From Candidatus Spechtbacteria bacterium SB0662_bin_43 (GTDB taxonomy: Bacteria > Patescibacteriota > Minisyncoccia > Spechtbacterales > 2-12-FULL-38-22), in NCBI GenBank assembly GCA_009839835.1, contig VXOY01000020.1:1-33637 (forward strand): a stretch of 33,637 nucleotides of DNA, written 5' to 3'. This document shows positions 1 to 7,568 of this stretch, in pieces. Position numbers and translations under genes: made by a program. The notes below the pieces were generated by a model. It saw nothing but the letters and a program-made list of their open reading frames with translations. It was not told where the DNA came from and did no database searches. Every line of letters starts with the position of its first letter. Within the stretch, counting starts at the first letter, position 1.

Positions 1-57
1 AGATTCCATGATCATATCAATCCACAAGCAACTGGTACTGTTGTTGTTTTGGAGTGA
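1..57 (+). CDS. C-terminal end of a cupredoxin-like protein (partial)
   Basis: The first frame from base 1 reads 18 residues and stops at 55-57. The tail contains FHDHINPQATGTVVVLE, which closely matches the end of the cupredoxin-like protein at 15547-16032 (FHDHIKPSITGNVTITE). This is the last strand-loop-strand of a cupredoxin fold, where blue copper proteins usually carry a Cys-His pair. Here the position before the second His is Asp, as in the second copy. The gene is cut by the window edge, so its start, signal peptide and other ligands cannot be seen. It ends 9 bases before the next gene on the same strand, so the two are probably co-transcribed. Confidence 0.6.
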   Translation, partial: RFHDHINPQATGTVVVLE

Positions 58-66
58 AACATTTCT

Positions 67-1468
67 ATGGCTGTGTTGAAGAACTATAGATACCTGCTAC
101 CATACACGCTTCTCTTTTTCTTTCTTCTTTCATATATATAACCCGTCTGTTTTTGCTCACGGCGATCAGGTACACACATTTATTGACTCTGCAGGAGAAC
201 AAAAAGAGAAGATTCAAGAGTGTCTTGTAATGCCAGAAGGAGAAGATTCGTGCTATTTTGCTGTTTGTGAAGAACAAAACTCCTACCTATGCGCCCAAGA
301 CATACTTGATGCTGTAGTATTTCTTGCAGGCCCTGAAGAAGCAACAGGGATTCTTGAGGATATTATGGCAAGCACCTTGTTCGCCATACAGACAGATGGA
401 CACCAGTTGTCGCACGTCATAGGAAGAGCAACATCGCACCACTTCGGGTTGTCTGGTAAGTCATTTTTACGATGTCCTGCCGACTTTAATTACGGTTGTC
501 AGCATGGCTTTTTTGAGGATGCGCTCATACAACATGCCACGCCCGTGAAAGCAGCAACTGAAATTTGTGAACATATACCAGACCGTCCCTATAAAAATAA
601 GTTTTATTGCTACCACGGCGTTGGGCATGGGTTTATGTTCCACGAGTCATATCACCTGAAAAATGCACTTGATCTTTGCGATGCACTGCCATCATTTACT
701 GCACAGGAAGGGTGCTACCAGGGCGTTTTTATGGAAAATGTGAATGGTTTTTTCAGCGACGCTGAAGGAGAGAAAGGGTTCACTGATAACGACACTCTTG
801 CGCCCTGTAACCGCATTAAAGATACATACCGCCATCAATGTTATGAAAATCACGCAAGCTATATACTATTCCATCATAACAATTCAATAAGAGATGCTTC
901 GCACGCCTGCCTGGGTGCAGGAGACTATATTTCCAGCTGCATCAACTCCCTCGGACTTATGGTCACAAACCCTGGTTGGCAGCAAACACTTCGCGGGTCG
1001 TTCAACGGAACATTCACTGAAATTGCTGCACACTTATGCAATCAATTCCCAGCTGACCATATTGAAACCTGTCAGTTAGCCGCTATCTCAAATCTTTCCA
1101 ATTTTGACACGACTGATATCAGACGACAGGTTGAACTTTGCCTATTCTTTGAAGGCAATACAGATCGCTGTTTTGAGACAATTGGCACTCTCCTTATCAA
1201 TGTTGCTGCAAGCCAAGACGAGGTAATGAAAAGCTGCGAGGCTGCACCAGAAGAATTTCGAGACGAGTGCTACTACCCCAACCTCAACCAACAGCAACAA
1301 AACGCTACAAACGAACAAGATAAGACCACAACAGGGCTATCATCCTTTCAGCTGCCCTATCCACTACTGATAGTCGGATGTGCCATACCTGCTATATTTT
1401 TGATATATTATTTCTATCGGTCAAAAAAGAAGCGCGAAAGATTTATCAACAAACAGATAACACAATAA
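67..1468 (+). CDS. Exported Cys-rich helical-repeat protein with C-terminal membrane anchor; signal peptide out of frame
   Basis: An ATG at 67, preceded by GGAG at 51-54, opens a typical signal peptide (basic start, then a Leu/Phe-rich core), but this frame stops at 139-141. The mature part is in the next frame and runs to 1468. The two frames join at the AT dinucleotide tract 132-140. One extra AT unit there would give a continuous protein with a signal peptide ending in VFA before HGDQ. Without it, the first ATG of the long frame is at 230 and the protein would have no export signal. The mature part shows about seven units of the form A-x3-C-...-C-Y-x-G, for example AATEICEHIP...FYCYHGVGHG and NALDLCDALP...GCYQG, suggesting disulfide-linked helical hairpins. 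It has HG-x-GHG and GCYQGVFMEN motifs. A hydrophobic segment near residues 370-395 of the 230-start protein, followed by a KKKRER stretch, anchors the C-terminus. I do not recognise a named family. The upstream neighbour is a cupredoxin. Confidence 0.7.
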
Positions 1469-1472
1469 GAGG

Positions 1473-1544
1473 AGCGGGTGAAGGGAATCGAACCCTCGTT
1501 TCTACCATGGCAAGGTAGTGTAATAGCCACTATACGACACCCGC
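1473..1544 (-). tRNA. tRNA-Gly (GCC)
   Basis: The minus strand folds into a cloverleaf. The acceptor stem is GCGGGTG with CACCCGC, and the anticodon stem CTACC/GGTAG encloses the loop TTGCCAT with anticodon GCC. The T arm contains GGGTTCGATTCCC. CCA is not encoded, so the CCA enzyme gene at 25764-27227 would have to add it. It lies seven bases from the next tRNA gene on the same strand. Confidence 0.95.
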
Positions 1545-1550
1545 TTGTTG

Positions 1551-1622
1551 TGCCGCGAGAGCGAATCGAACGCTCGACACGATGCTCTTCAAGCATCTGC
1601 TCTACCACTGAGCTACCGCGGC
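1551..1622 (-). tRNA. tRNA-Phe (GAA)
   Basis: The minus strand has acceptor GCCGCGG paired with TCGCGGC, a D arm GCTCAGTGGTAGAGC, and anticodon stem GATGC/GCATC around the loop TTGAAGA, giving anticodon GAA. The T arm GAGCGTTCGATTCGCTC is intact. The discriminator is A and no CCA is encoded. It is transcribed just upstream of tRNA-Gly, probably in one precursor. Confidence 0.93.
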
Positions 1623-1742
1623 ATCACCAAATACCTTTTTATGGTATAGAAATTTTACTCGTATGACAAGAGAACACATTGCGCCATCGCTCGCAAAGAA
1701 CACGGAAATTACTCCCCCTTCCTCCCTCTTAGTGCGCTTACT

Positions 1743-2153
1743 CTAAGCAAACTTTATAATAGCAGTAATGATAAGAATACAGACAACTTCGTAGCCTGAA
1801 ATGATACCCCATACGTGCAGTGCTTTCTTGTTGTTACCATACTGAAAGAGGAATCCAGCCAAAGACATCAAGAGTACCACGGCAACCAGCCCAAGCATTG
1901 AAACAAGAGACAGAGGCGCCTCTGCAAGCGAGAAAATACCAATAAGGATAGCGAGGCTCAATAACCCAAGAAGCTGTACTCCCATCGCAAGCCAATTATC
2001 TTTCTCGTCCTCCTTCTTGCCCATCAATTTCATATACTGATCCCGAAATAACACACCGTACCACACCCAACCAACAAGAAAAACAATAACAGCACTCACA
2101 ACAACGTGGAGCCAGGGTAAATCCCCTAATGTTGAAAGAATATCATTTATCAT
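1743..2153 (-). CDS. DUF1761-family four-helix membrane protein
   Basis: This is a small integral membrane protein of about 136 residues with four predicted membrane helices. The N-terminal stretch with VGWVWYGVLFRDQYMKLMGK matches the pattern of DUF1761 proteins (an early Trp-Tyr pair, then a polar W/Y-K-x-MG segment). The function of that family is not established. I place the start at the ATG at 2153 rather than the TTG two codons upstream. No Shine-Dalgarno site is visible. It is downstream of the MauE-like and multicopper oxidase genes on the same strand, separated by about 100 bases, so membership of that group is possible but not shown. Confidence 0.7.
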   Translation of the reverse strand: MINDILSTLGDLPWLHVVVSAVIVFLVGWVWYGVLFRDQYMKLMGKKEDEKDNWLAMGVQLLGLLSLAILIGIFSLAEAPLSLVSMLGLVAVVLLMSLAGFLFQYGNNKKALHVWGIISGYEVVCILIITAIIKFA

Positions 2154-2260
2154 AGTCAAATATAATAAGTAATTACTCTGTAGTATAAGAAAGGATAGCG
2201 ATTAAAACAAGGTTTTGTCGCAGAAAACAGCGTACTGCGCCCGAATACAATAGAAAATAT

Positions 2261-2755
2261 CTACCATAGAATGAGTGCGATGGCTAACGTCATCATTCCC
2301 ATATTCTCTACCAAGGTTACATACGTCAGTGGGACATTGAGGGCACTACCAAGACAGACACATTGTATATCGTTTTGCTTTCTTATAGCAAAAAGTACAC
2401 CAATACCACTAAACAACATGAGTGCCGCTTCTACCAACAACAACCAATCTGGGTGAAATCCTGACAACATACTAAAGCCAAATGCAATCTCAATAAACGG
2501 ATAGACGTACCCGTATCCACGCCAACGAGCAGCAAGCAGGTCATATAAGGCGTATCCATCAACAAATTCCCTCAAGCTCAGAAGTTTGAGTCCACCGAAG
2601 ACAAGAAAAAAGCCTGCCATAAAATGCACCACAAATGCATATACACCCTGATCAATGCTGGTCACTGCAGCAGTAGCAGTAATCAGGACAATAACAACAA
2701 TGAGCGGGAGATAGTTGTTCTGCGTGTAGCTATGTTTTGCGTGGTTGTGTTCCAT
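2261..2755 (-). CDS. MauE/DoxX-like redox-associated membrane protein
   Basis: This is a four-helix membrane protein of about 164 residues. Its C-terminal half has the motif CVCLGSALNVPLTYVTLVEN, which fits MauE/DoxX-related proteins with a C-x-C-LG element between the last two helices, often followed by a P-x-x-x-V-T-x-x-E-N segment. That family is associated with thiol-disulfide or metal redox proteins. The N-terminus has several His residues (MEHNHAKHS) that could bind metal. The ATG at 2755 lies four bases after the stop codon of the multicopper oxidase gene, so the two are almost certainly co-transcribed. An in-frame TTG at 2770 would overlap that gene and is less likely. Confidence 0.65.
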   Translation of the reverse strand: MEHNHAKHSYTQNNYLPLIVVIVLITATAAVTSIDQGVYAFVVHFMAGFFLVFGGLKLLSLREFVDGYALYDLLAARWRGYGYVYPFIEIAFGFSMLSGFHPDWLLLVEAALMLFSGIGVLFAIRKQNDIQCVCLGSALNVPLTYVTLVENMGMMTLAIALILW

Positions 2756-2759
2756 AAAA

Positions 2760-4190
2760 CTATCGCACAATAATGGATGTTGTCATTCCAGCATCTGCAT
2801 GTTCTGCAATATGACAATGATTTAACCATTTCCCTTTATCAAGAGGAACAAGTCCAACCTCCACTGTCTCTTGTGCCCCAACAAGGACTGTATCTCGAAA
2901 GTATGGTTCTTTGACAGACCGCCCGTTGCGAGCGATGACCTTGAAAAATTGCCCGTGTAAATGCATGGGGTGGAGACGAAATGACTTATTTTCAAAAGCA
3001 ATCTTATTAAATTCCCCACTCTGAAGTACAAGGGGGGTGTGTTCTGAAAATGTTTCTCCGTTGATCGTCCACTCAAGACCAGTGCCAGAATTGCGTGCAT
3101 CAAGCACATACCTCTTGTCCACTGGAACATCTACAGCATCAGTCCAATCAGGAACTTGTTCGTTTTGTGGGTAAGGAAATGATGGTGTTACAACAGAGTT
3201 CCCCTCAACAACAATTGTTCCTAATATATTCCTATGCCTTGTAAACTCGTCGTACACATCAAAAGACTTGCCAGCTGCGTTTTTAGGAATTGTTATATCA
3301 ACATCTATACGATTGCCAGGTGCGAGCACAAAACCATTTACATGAAATGCTTCCTTGACATACATACCATCAACAGCGATAACTTTTGCGTCCAAAGAAC
3401 CAAAATTCGTTGTGTAAACACGACCATTTGAAACATTGATTACGCGAAGGCGAATTCTCTCTCCTGGCTGTGCTCGCAACACCTCTTGCAATGAGCTGTT
3501 GACCGTAATAACATTGCCCCACCTGCCATCGTGCGCTAAGTCGTGTTGCGTTACAAAGTAAGGATCTATTTGATACGTATCTTCTAACAACCAATCATCA
3601 ATGACCCAAACCCTATCTTGAGAATACTGTTCGCTGTACTCATCTTCTACAATAAGCACTCCATACAGCCCTCTCTCTAACTGCTCGCTTGAGTTTTCGT
3701 GTGGGTGAAACCAAAACGTGCCTGCGTCTTTAGGGGTAAATTCATAGACAAACGACTCACCCCTCCGAACGGTGAGTTGCGTAATGTCTGGCACACCATC
3801 CATTCTGTTTGGTACGCGGATACCGTGAAAATGTATTGTGCTTGGTTGCCAAAGGTTATTTGTAAAATTGATTCGTACTGTATCCCCTTTACGCACCCGT
3901 ATCTCTGGACCTGGAACAGTACCATTGTAGCTCCACACACTTGTTGAATGTCCTTTGACTATCTCAAGTTGCCCCATACTAGCTACAATGTCCACTTCTA
4001 CAACCCTACCATCTTGTTTATGCTCTTTAGGATATGCTCCTGAAAACTCTTCTGCGAGCGCTTCTTTAGCGTTCGAGAACGGTGAAGAGTCGTTATCAAG
4101 GACAGAAAATACAAGCAGGAAAGAAACAATAACTCCGAGAATAACTATTGACACGGCAATGAGTATTGTACTATTTTTAGATTTTTTCAT
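2760..4190 (-). CDS. Membrane-anchored multicopper oxidase
   Basis: This is an extracytoplasmic copper oxidase of the laccase/CueO/CopA superfamily, about 476 residues. It has an N-terminal hydrophobic anchor (residues 9-30). All four copper motifs are present: HFHG near residue 120, FWFHPHE near 165, HPMHLHG near 425, and HCHIAEHADAGM near the C-terminus. The last motif carries the Cys and His ligands that join the type 1 and type 3 sites and a Met as the likely axial ligand, so the enzyme looks complete and active. Such enzymes couple one-electron oxidation of a substrate or Cu(I) to reduction of O2 to water. I choose the ATG at 4190 because the anchor follows at once; an ATG at 4244 would add 18 residues. 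The MauE-like gene follows by four bases. Confidence 0.9.
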   Translation of the reverse strand: MKKSKNSTILIAVSIVILGVIVSFLLVFSVLDNDSSPFSNAKEALAEEFSGAYPKEHKQDGRVVEVDIVASMGQLEIVKGHSTSVWSYNGTVPGPEIRVRKGDTVRINFTNNLWQPSTIHFHGIRVPNRMDGVPDITQLTVRRGESFVYEFTPKDAGTFWFHPHENSSEQLERGLYGVLIVEDEYSEQYSQDRVWVIDDWLLEDTYQIDPYFVTQHDLAHDGRWGNVITVNSSLQEVLRAQPGERIRLRVINVSNGRVYTTNFGSLDAKVIAVDGMYVKEAFHVNGFVLAPGNRIDVDITIPKNAAGKSFDVYDEFTRHRNILGTIVVEGNSVVTPSFPYPQNEQVPDWTDAVDVPVDKRYVLDARNSGTGLEWTINGETFSEHTPLVLQSGEFNKIAFENKSFRLHPMHLHGQFFKVIARNGRSVKEPYFRDTVLVGAQETVEVGLVPLDKGKWLNHCHIAEHADAGMTTSIIVR

Positions 4191-4279
4191 ATCAGTACTG
4201 CACCACAAACAAAAAAGCGGGAATAGATATAGTATCCCTTTCATTTTAATCTATGGAGCGCGTTATGTACAGACAAACA

Positions 4280-4308
4280 TTGATACACATAACCATATAT
4301 GATATTAA
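4280..4308 (+). promoter_or_regulatory. Possible sigma-70-type promoter for the zinc-ribbon gene
   Basis: TTGATA at 4280-4285 and TATTAA at 4303-4308 are 17 bases apart and precede the gene at 4340. This is a consensus match only. Confidence 0.35.
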
Positions 4309-4339
4309 AAACATACCAACTCCTTGAAAGGAGGAGGAA

Positions 4340-4525
4340 ATGGAAACCAAAGAGCACGCCTGCATCTTTTTCATAGAATCCCCGCAAGGCGAATTCTCAG
4401 TAGGCGTTTGTCGTATCTGTGGCGCAAAGAAAGAGTTTGCCAACGCAGCAGAAAACGCTCCTCTCCACAAAACCCACAAAGAACGGTGGAATCAAAAAGG
4501 ATTTAAGCGCACACCCAAGAAATAA
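4340..4525 (+). CDS. Small zinc-ribbon protein
   Basis: This 61-residue protein has an early His-x-Cys (EHACIFF) and a CRICGAKKEFANA motif. That is a minimal zinc-knuckle pattern: His6 and Cys8 with Cys24 and Cys27 would give four ligands. The rest is basic and hydrophilic, so nucleic acid binding is possible but unproven. The start is well supported by a near-perfect Shine-Dalgarno site, AAAGGAGG at 4327-4334, five bases before the ATG. Such a strong site is rare in this window. A good terminator follows at 4543. It stands alone between two minus-strand genes. Confidence 0.75.
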   Translation: METKEHACIFFIESPQGEFSVGVCRICGAKKEFANAAENAPLHKTHKERWNQKGFKRTPKK

Positions 4526-4542
4526 CATCCACCCGCACCCCA

Positions 4543-4574
4543 AGAGAACAAAAACAACATTGTTCTCTTTTTTT
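4543..4574 (+). terminator. Rho-independent terminator
   Basis: A nine-base-pair stem (AGAGAACAA with TTGTTCTCT) and an eight-base loop are followed by a T run ending at 4574. It lies 17 bases after the stop of the zinc-ribbon gene. Confidence 0.8.
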
Positions 4575-4619
4575 GTCGTGAGGCAGCAATGCCCTCAAAA
4601 CATCACTCTGTTTCTCAAC

Positions 4620-4643
4620 ACCCATCTCTACGAAAAGATGGGT
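4620..4643 (-). terminator. Hairpin just after the peroxiredoxin gene
   Basis: ACCCATCT at 4620-4627 pairs with AGATGGGT at 4636-4643. On the minus strand this hairpin starts one base after the peroxiredoxin stop codon. It has no clear T run, so it may be a weak terminator or a 3' end protector. Confidence 0.4.
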
Positions 4644-4644
4644 T

Positions 4645-5106
4645 TTAGAACGAAGCAATAAACTCAAGGACGTTTCGTGCATGTCCTTCTGGTTGTACGT
4701 CTTTCCAATGTCTCCGTACAGTACCGTTTTCGTCTATGAAAACAGTGCTTCGAACAATTCCTGCGGATTTTTTGCCGTTATCTTTTTGTTCACGCAGTGC
4801 ATCGTACGCCCTGAGCACATCTCCGCTTCCATCGCTCAAAAGGCGAATACTCAACTCGTGCTTGTTGCAGAAATCCTTGTGTGACTCTACGGTGTCTTTT
4901 GAAATACCAAGGATTACTGTGTTGTGATTAGAGAACTCTTCTTTCAGTCGCGAAAACTCCACTCCTTCTATTGTGCATCCTGGAGTATCATCTTTCGGAT
5001 AAAAATACAGCACCACTCGCTTTCCTGCATAATCAGAAAGCGAAACCATCGTGCCATCTTGATCTCTCAATACAAAACCCTCTGCTTTTTGTCCTTCTGT
5101 AATCAT
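4645..5106 (-). CDS. bcp: Thioredoxin-dependent peroxiredoxin, PrxQ/Bcp type
   Basis: This cytoplasmic thiol peroxidase reduces H2O2 and organic peroxides. At 153 residues it has the usual length. The peroxidatic site is FYPKDDTPGCTIE with Cys44 and the conserved P-x-x-x-T-P-G-C order. The usual resolving Cys five residues later is absent (EGVEF). Another Cys near residue 80 (KDFCNKHEL) sits where the second class of PrxQ proteins carry their resolving Cys, so an atypical two-Cys mechanism is still possible. A TATAAT at 5128-5133 on the minus strand, about 20 bases upstream, is a likely -10 box. It may serve oxidative defence together with the nearby copper oxidase. Confidence 0.92.
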   Translation of the reverse strand: MITEGQKAEGFVLRDQDGTMVSLSDYAGKRVVLYFYPKDDTPGCTIEGVEFSRLKEEFSNHNTVILGISKDTVESHKDFCNKHELSIRLLSDGSGDVLRAYDALREQKDNGKKSAGIVRSTVFIDENGTVRRHWKDVQPEGHARNVLEFIASF

Positions 5107-5307
5107 ATAAAGAGTATATCACCCTCCATTATAAAAAGAAACTATGCCAAAGTGTCCATATGCACTTTTACGATGGGGGGGGTATTCAAACCATCCCCAT
5201 CTTCCAACTCAACAACGCAATAATCACCGCTAAAAATCAATCGTGGAAATATATACTGTTTCTTCACCATCCTATGCTGATGAGAGGATGGGACGATATA
5301 CGATAAA

Positions 5308-5709
5308 TTATGTCAAATCCATATAGGGATTATATGCCACTTCCCAGAGGTGTCCATCTAAGTCCTGAAAATAGCCAGAGTAGCCACCCCAAAAAACATC
5401 ACGCGATTCTTTGACGATGGTGGCGCCAGCGGCGCGTGCTTCCTCTATCATCTCATCCACCTTCTCTTTGCTGGGTTCGTTGTGCGCGATAGTAACACCC
5501 GAGAAACCGCTTCCCTGCTGCGAGATGGTCACATCTTCAGCCAATGCGTCCTTCGGATACAGCGAGAGAACGACGCCATTCATATCATAAAAAGCGATGG
5601 ATTCAGAAGAGTAAGACATAGGAACAAGCCCCAATCCCTCTTCATAAAACTTTCTCGCCCGCGTCAAATCCTCAACACCCAGAGTGATAATGGAAATTTT
5701 CGGTTTCAT
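5308..5709 (-). CDS. VOC-superfamily (glyoxalase/bleomycin-resistance fold) protein
   Basis: This 133-residue protein has the two beta-alpha-beta-beta-beta units of the VOC fold. The first opens with ISIITLGVEDLTRARKFYEEGLG and the second includes GGYSGYFQDLDGHLWEVAYNP, whose last Glu is the usual metal ligand. Members include glyoxalase I, dioxygenases and antibiotic-binding proteins, and the substrate cannot be inferred here. I use the ATG at 5709, directly before the first strand, rather than the start six codons upstream. About 200 bases separate it from the peroxiredoxin gene downstream. Confidence 0.85.
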   Translation of the reverse strand: MKPKISIITLGVEDLTRARKFYEEGLGLVPMSYSSESIAFYDMNGVVLSLYPKDALAEDVTISQQGSGFSGVTIAHNEPSKEKVDEMIEEARAAGATIVKESRDVFWGGYSGYFQDLDGHLWEVAYNPYMDLT

Positions 5710-5863
5710 ACACGCAATATAGCACAATCGGCAATAGATTCATCCATGAGGGCAAACAGCCCAACAAGAAGAAGTGAGAAATTTGTATAAATCAGCGGGC
5801 ACTGTATGCATCACATCAGTTGCGGTTGCTTTTTTCATAGTAACGTGCTGTAAACCTAATGTG

Positions 5864-5955
5864 TGGCGGAGGGGGTGGGATTCGAACCCACGAGGACCTG
5901 TAAAGACCCTACTTCTTTTCGAGAGAAGCCCATTCAACCACTCTGGCACCCCTCC
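5864..5955 (-). tRNA. tRNA-Ser (CGA), with encoded CCA
   Basis: The minus strand gives acceptor GGAGGGG paired with CCCCTCC, anticodon stem CTTCT/AGAAG around the loop CTCGAAA (anticodon CGA), a long variable arm typical of tRNA-Ser, and a normal T arm. The discriminator G is followed by an encoded CCA at 5864-5866, unlike most tRNAs in this window. Confidence 0.94.
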
Positions 5956-6163
5956 TGATGCTTGTTATACGCGCTCTGCGCACCATAAAGATGACAAAGC
6001 ATTCCTTTCTCTATCGTATGCCTTTTTTGCGTCATTCGCAAGAAAAGATATTGTGTCGTACACGACAACATGAAATGAGAGGTGTGCCCGAACAGATGAG
6101 GGTGGAACAAAACGCTTCTCGCGTACAATACAGCAAGAGATGGAGGTTTCTTTCCCCTATCCG

Positions 6164-6196
6164 CCCACACAGCGCGCATATTGCGCGCTGTGTGGG
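6164..6196 (-). terminator. Perfect GC-rich hairpin downstream of tRNA-Arg (CCT)
   Basis: CCCACACAGCGCGCA at 6164-6178 pairs perfectly over 15 bases with 6182-6196, leaving a three-base loop. On the minus strand it begins ten bases after tRNA-Arg (CCT). There is no T run. It probably ends or processes the tRNA transcript. Confidence 0.55.
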
Positions 6197-6206
6197 TGCA
6201 AACAAG

Positions 6207-6280
6207 CGCCCCTGGCAGGACTCGAACCTGCAACCCTTTCCTTAGGACGGAACCGCTCTATCCAATTGAGCTACAGAGGC
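6207..6280 (-). tRNA. tRNA-Arg (CCT)
   Basis: The minus strand has acceptor GCCTCTG with CAGGGGC, a D arm GCTCAATTGGATAGAGC, and the anticodon loop GTCCTAA (anticodon CCT). The T arm is GCAGGTTCGAGTCCTGC. No CCA is encoded. The outermost anticodon-stem pair is a mismatch. Confidence 0.92.
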
Positions 6281-6334
6281 AATACTTCTGCGTTTGTTAT
6301 ACCGCACATTCTCATAATGTGCTACTATACAAAT

Positions 6335-7363
6335 ATGTTAAAATATCGTCCTATCACCACGATTGCGAATAAAGCATCGAAGGCAGTTGTTAGCATTATA
6401 GCGACAAAAAACCTCCCAAAAATAGATGGATTCTACCCTGTGACAGTAGAGAATAAAAAATTCATCATCCCAAAATTTCAAAAAGAGGAGCGGACAGATG
6501 TGGATCTTGGGGGTGGAAGCGGATTTATCGTTCACCAAGACGGCATTGTTCTCACCAATAGCCACGTTGTTGAGGATCCAAACGCAGACTACACTGCTGT
6601 ACTGAGCAATGGAACCAGCAAGACGATGAAAATCATTGCTCGGGACCCGATTCACGACATCGCTATTTGCAGTATTGAGGGTTCAAACCACCCCAGCCTA
6701 TCGCTTGGCGACTCTTCTGCGCTCCAGCTGGGCGAGTATGTGCTTGCTGTTGGCAATGCGCTGGGTGAGTTCTCAAACACAGTGAGTTTGGGCATCATAT
6801 CGGGATTGAGTCGCTTTATACAAGCACAGGGGCAAAATCGCACAATGGAACATCTACGAGGGCTCATTCAAACTGACGCAGCTATCAACCCTGGCAATTC
6901 GGGTGGGCCCCTCATCAATATGCAAGGCAAAGTCATTGGTATCAACACTGCTGTCATTTCTGGGGCACAAAATCTTGGTTTTAGTATTCCTATCCACCAA
7001 GCAAAAGAGGACCTGAAGCAGATAGAGCAGTACGGGAGAATCCGTATTCCTTTCCTGGGCATTCGCTACCTTATTCTTGACCAAGAGCAGAGTAGGAAGC
7101 AAAAACTACCGTTTGAGTATGGGGCGTTGATAACGCGACCTGAAGCAGGCACTCCTGCGATCCTCAAGGGGTCAAGCGCAGAAAAAGCAGGACTTCAAGA
7201 GTACGACATCATCCTTGAGGCAAATGAGAGGAAAATCACCCCTTCTTTTACTCTACAAGACATCCTACAAAATCACTCTATTGGAGATAAAATACCACTC
7301 AAGGTGTGGCGTCAAGGCAAGGAACGTACAGTAACGATTGAGTTAGAGGAAAAAAAACAATAA
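6335..7363 (+). CDS. HtrA/Deg-type serine protease with PDZ domain, no export signal seen
   Basis: This trypsin-fold protease of about 342 residues has a full catalytic triad: His77 in LTNSHVV, Asp108 in DPIHDIAI, and Ser189 in NPGNSGGPL. A PDZ domain follows (about residues 245-340) with an RPEAGTPAILKGSSAEKAGLQ ligand-groove region and an AGLQEYDIILEAN element. Deg proteases degrade misfolded proteins and are usually periplasmic or membrane-anchored. Here the N-terminus shows neither a signal peptide nor a membrane helix, so it may act in the cytoplasm. In-frame sequence upstream reads through tRNA-Arg (CCT), so it is not coding. Starts at 6317 or 6335 are possible; the AT-rich stretch directly before 6335 and the lack of a Shine-Dalgarno site suggest a very short or absent leader. 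A shared terminator follows at 7521. Confidence 0.88.
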   Translation: MLKYRPITTIANKASKAVVSIIATKNLPKIDGFYPVTVENKKFIIPKFQKEERTDVDLGGGSGFIVHQDGIVLTNSHVVEDPNADYTAVLSNGTSKTMKIIARDPIHDIAICSIEGSNHPSLSLGDSSALQLGEYVLAVGNALGEFSNTVSLGIISGLSRFIQAQGQNRTMEHLRGLIQTDAAINPGNSGGPLINMQGKVIGINTAVISGAQNLGFSIPIHQAKEDLKQIEQYGRIRIPFLGIRYLILDQEQSRKQKLPFEYGALITRPEAGTPAILKGSSAEKAGLQEYDIILEANERKITPSFTLQDILQNHSIGDKIPLKVWRQGKERTVTIELEEKKQ

Positions 7364-7520
7364 CGCGCGGCAGGAATTGGTGTGGCTGGGTTGGAGGAAG
7401 CGTTGGGATTGCATGAGGAGAATTCCGACCAAATAACCAACCAGGATTCTACCCCATAATGAGTAAGGTTATAGAAACAGTGAAGTGCGAGGAGTATGCC
7501 CTACAACCATGTTCCGTCTG

Positions 7521-7557
7521 TACCAAAAAAGCAACACTTTGTGTTGCTTTTTTGGTA
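7521..7557. terminator. Bidirectional terminator
   Basis: A perfect 17-base-pair inverted repeat with a three-base loop has A runs on the left arm and T runs on the right. It lies between the convergent htrA-like gene and the 3D-domain gene and can end both transcripts. Confidence 0.85.
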
Positions 7558-7568
7558 AGAAACTACGA

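Noticed and set aside
4324-4506. Alternative frames overlapping the zinc-ribbon gene at 4340
   Set aside because: The strong Shine-Dalgarno site and the Cys motifs fit only the frame starting at 4340.
5175-5182. A run of eight G between the VOC and peroxiredoxin genes
   Set aside because: Slippage there would not change any reading frame, and I see no promoter spacing that it would alter.
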